A stretch of 55,037 bases of DNA from Enterococcus durans NBRC 100479 = LMG 10746 (lineage in GTDB: Bacteria; Bacillota; Bacilli; Lactobacillales; Enterococcaceae). Below the pieces are notes generated by a model, which was not told where the DNA came from, did no database searches, and was given only the letters and a program-made list of their open reading frames with translations. Where the stretch lies: positions 1-55,037 of the forward strand of contig NZ_BCQB01000018.1 in the NCBI RefSeq assembly GCF_001544215.1. The letters are read 5' to 3'. Of the stretch, positions 54,059 to 55,037 are shown piece by piece; within the stretch, counting starts at the first letter, position 1, and each line of letters opens with the position of its first letter. A program made the position numbers and the translations under genes.

Positions 54059-55037
54059 TCATTCATGGCTTGTTCTTATTTTTAATTTTATGCAATAAAA
54101 AAGAAGAACAATTAGCGTGATTATAGAAATAAATAATGAGATTTTAGAAAAAAATGTGTATGAATACCTGATTGTTACTTTATTTATTCCACTTTCACTT
54201 TTTACTGTAACAAAAGGACCTCCTTGTTTTAGTACTGTAGCATTTTTTGAATTAACAGTAACCGTTAATCCTTTATACCCGAATACAGGTAAAACTATTG
54301 TTTTGCCTTTTGAAGATTTAAACGTAAATGTAATTTCATCTTTATTTGGAGAAAAGCTACTATAAATAACTTGACCATCTTCTGTAACTTGATGGTTTTT
54401 CAAAAGCAATTGATCTTTTTTATAGCCTATAGGTACATAATCAAAATTCTCAAATTCTTCAAGTTTATTTTCCATTTGTTCATTAGAATAAGTTCCTTGA
54501 AAATTCATTTCTTTCACCATGTTAACTACTGATGAATAATTTAAAATTGAAATAGCTAATATTAATAATAGTATAAAATTTCTTCTCCTTGTATAAGAAA
54601 ATTTTTCCAACTGTGGAGAAATAAATAGAGATACTGAAAAAGATATGAACAATGTTGAAAATATCATAAAACGCCAAGGAGCTTGAATAATATTTAAAGG
54701 AGTATTTTGTAAGGCAAACCATGGAAATATTTTTGTACACAGTAGAATAGATATTATACCCATTATATAAGTGATTTTAGATAAGATTCCTAATTTTTTA
54801 AAGTTAAATGTTAGTATAATTAAACAAATAAGCAAAGTTAAGCCAATACCAAATGATAGTAATTCTGAATCTATACTTCCAATCAAAAACTCTTTACCCA
54901 GATAAATTGCTCTTTTTTGTAATATATCCACATAAGGTCTATTCAGATCTTGATACAATGTCTGCTCAATCATAGGACCTATAAACGCTAGTGAAAGAAG
55001 TAAAGTAACTATAGCAGCTTTTATTAATTTAATAACG
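54059..55037 (-). CDS. Multi-pass membrane protein, C-terminal part (PTPS-related/YfhO-like)
   Basis: The frame is open to the window edge, so only the last 325 residues or so are seen and the start is missing. It has six or more hydrophobic segments, the motif LNIIQAPWRFMIF (similar to the IQFPWRFL pattern of PTPS-related and YfhO-like membrane proteins, a GT-C-type fold), an extracellular beta-rich section (about 180-270 from the partial start) and a last helix with KLKIRTSHE. These families take part in polysaccharide or teichoic-acid glycosylation. AT content is higher than in neighbours, which may mean an accessory locus begins here. Confidence 0.7.
   Translation of the reverse strand, partial: VIKLIKAAIVTLLLSLAFIGPMIEQTLYQDLNRPYVDILQKRAIYLGKEFLIGSIDSELLSFGIGLTLLICLIILTFNFKKLGILSKITYIMGIISILLCTKIFPWFALQNTPLNIIQAPWRFMIFSTLFISFSVSLFISPQLEKFSYTRRRNFILLLILAISILNYSSVVNMVKEMNFQGTYSNEQMENKLEEFENFDYVPIGYKKDQLLLKNHQVTEDGQVIYSSFSPNKDEITFTFKSSKGKTIVLPVFGYKGLTVTVNSKNATVLKQGGPFVTVKSESGINKVTIRYSYTFFSKISLFISIITLIVLLFYCIKLKIRTSHE

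Noticed and set aside
54059-54973. Treating the last gene as a complete 304-residue protein starting at the internal ATG
   Set aside because: The frame stays open to the window edge with hydrophobic, protein-like codons, so the ATG is internal and the gene is cut by the window.

Overview
The window looks like a chromosomal segment of a low-GC Gram-positive coccus of the genus Enterococcus, most likely the E. faecium group. Three things point there: the gene order fabT-fabH-acpP-fabD-fabG-fabF-accB-fabZ-accC-accD-accA beside a bgsA/bgsB glycolipid pair, the liaFSR operon, and LiaR W73 and LiaS T120, which fall exactly where E. faecium numbering puts them. The species call is inference; no 16S rRNA, tRNA or other RNA gene was seen.

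Region by region. (1) 46-8719, minus strand: a complete type II fatty-acid synthesis operon led by the MarR repressor gene fabT. Two FabT palindromes lie in its promoter and a third lies further upstream. No fabK (enoyl-ACP reductase) lies between acpP and fabD; a terminator-like hairpin sits there instead. (2) 9019-13683: an orphan UvrC-like GIY-YIG/UVR protein, a YkuJ-family protein, a beta-hydroxyacid dehydrogenase and the bgsA-bgsB glucosyltransferases for glycolipid and lipoteichoic-acid anchors. (3) 14069-19291: ptsHI, then divergent clpE behind a CtsR operator, and a DUF1827 gene. (4) 19391-28941: housekeeping genes prfC, CorC-like, AI-2E-family transporter, GNAT, DUF402 phosphatase, recX-mutY and rlmD. 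(5) 29121-33703: a DUF697-like protein, a secreted chitinolytic pair (GH18 chitinase plus AA10 LPMO) under a perfect cre site, and tspO. (6) 33770-42303, the accessory cell-surface region: an LCP-family wall-polymer transferase with an Asn-Tyr-Asp-Gln repeat tail; an unusual cluster of a 560-aa putative alpha/alpha-barrel protein, a small membrane protein and a MurF-like ligase broken by an internal deletion; a large sortase-type adhesin with Asp-Ala repeats and a non-canonical YPKTS signal; and a divergent Mga-family regulator interrupted by a one-base frameshift in a run of nine A. (7) 42479-55037: cold-shock protein, sodA, GtrA, DUF1189, 2-hydroxyacid dehydrogenase, HesB/YneR, KtrA-like, liaFSR, greA, mltG, a serine beta-lactamase-like protein and the partial end of a large membrane protein.

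A recurrent theme is a family of composite intergenic palindromes of about 100-170 bp, found in whole or in part at seven or eight places, nearly all between the 3' ends of operons. They look like mobile or dispersed terminator repeats. The most unusual region is 35.2-42.3 kb, where a surface-protein locus, a degraded ligase and a possibly phase-variable regulator lie together.
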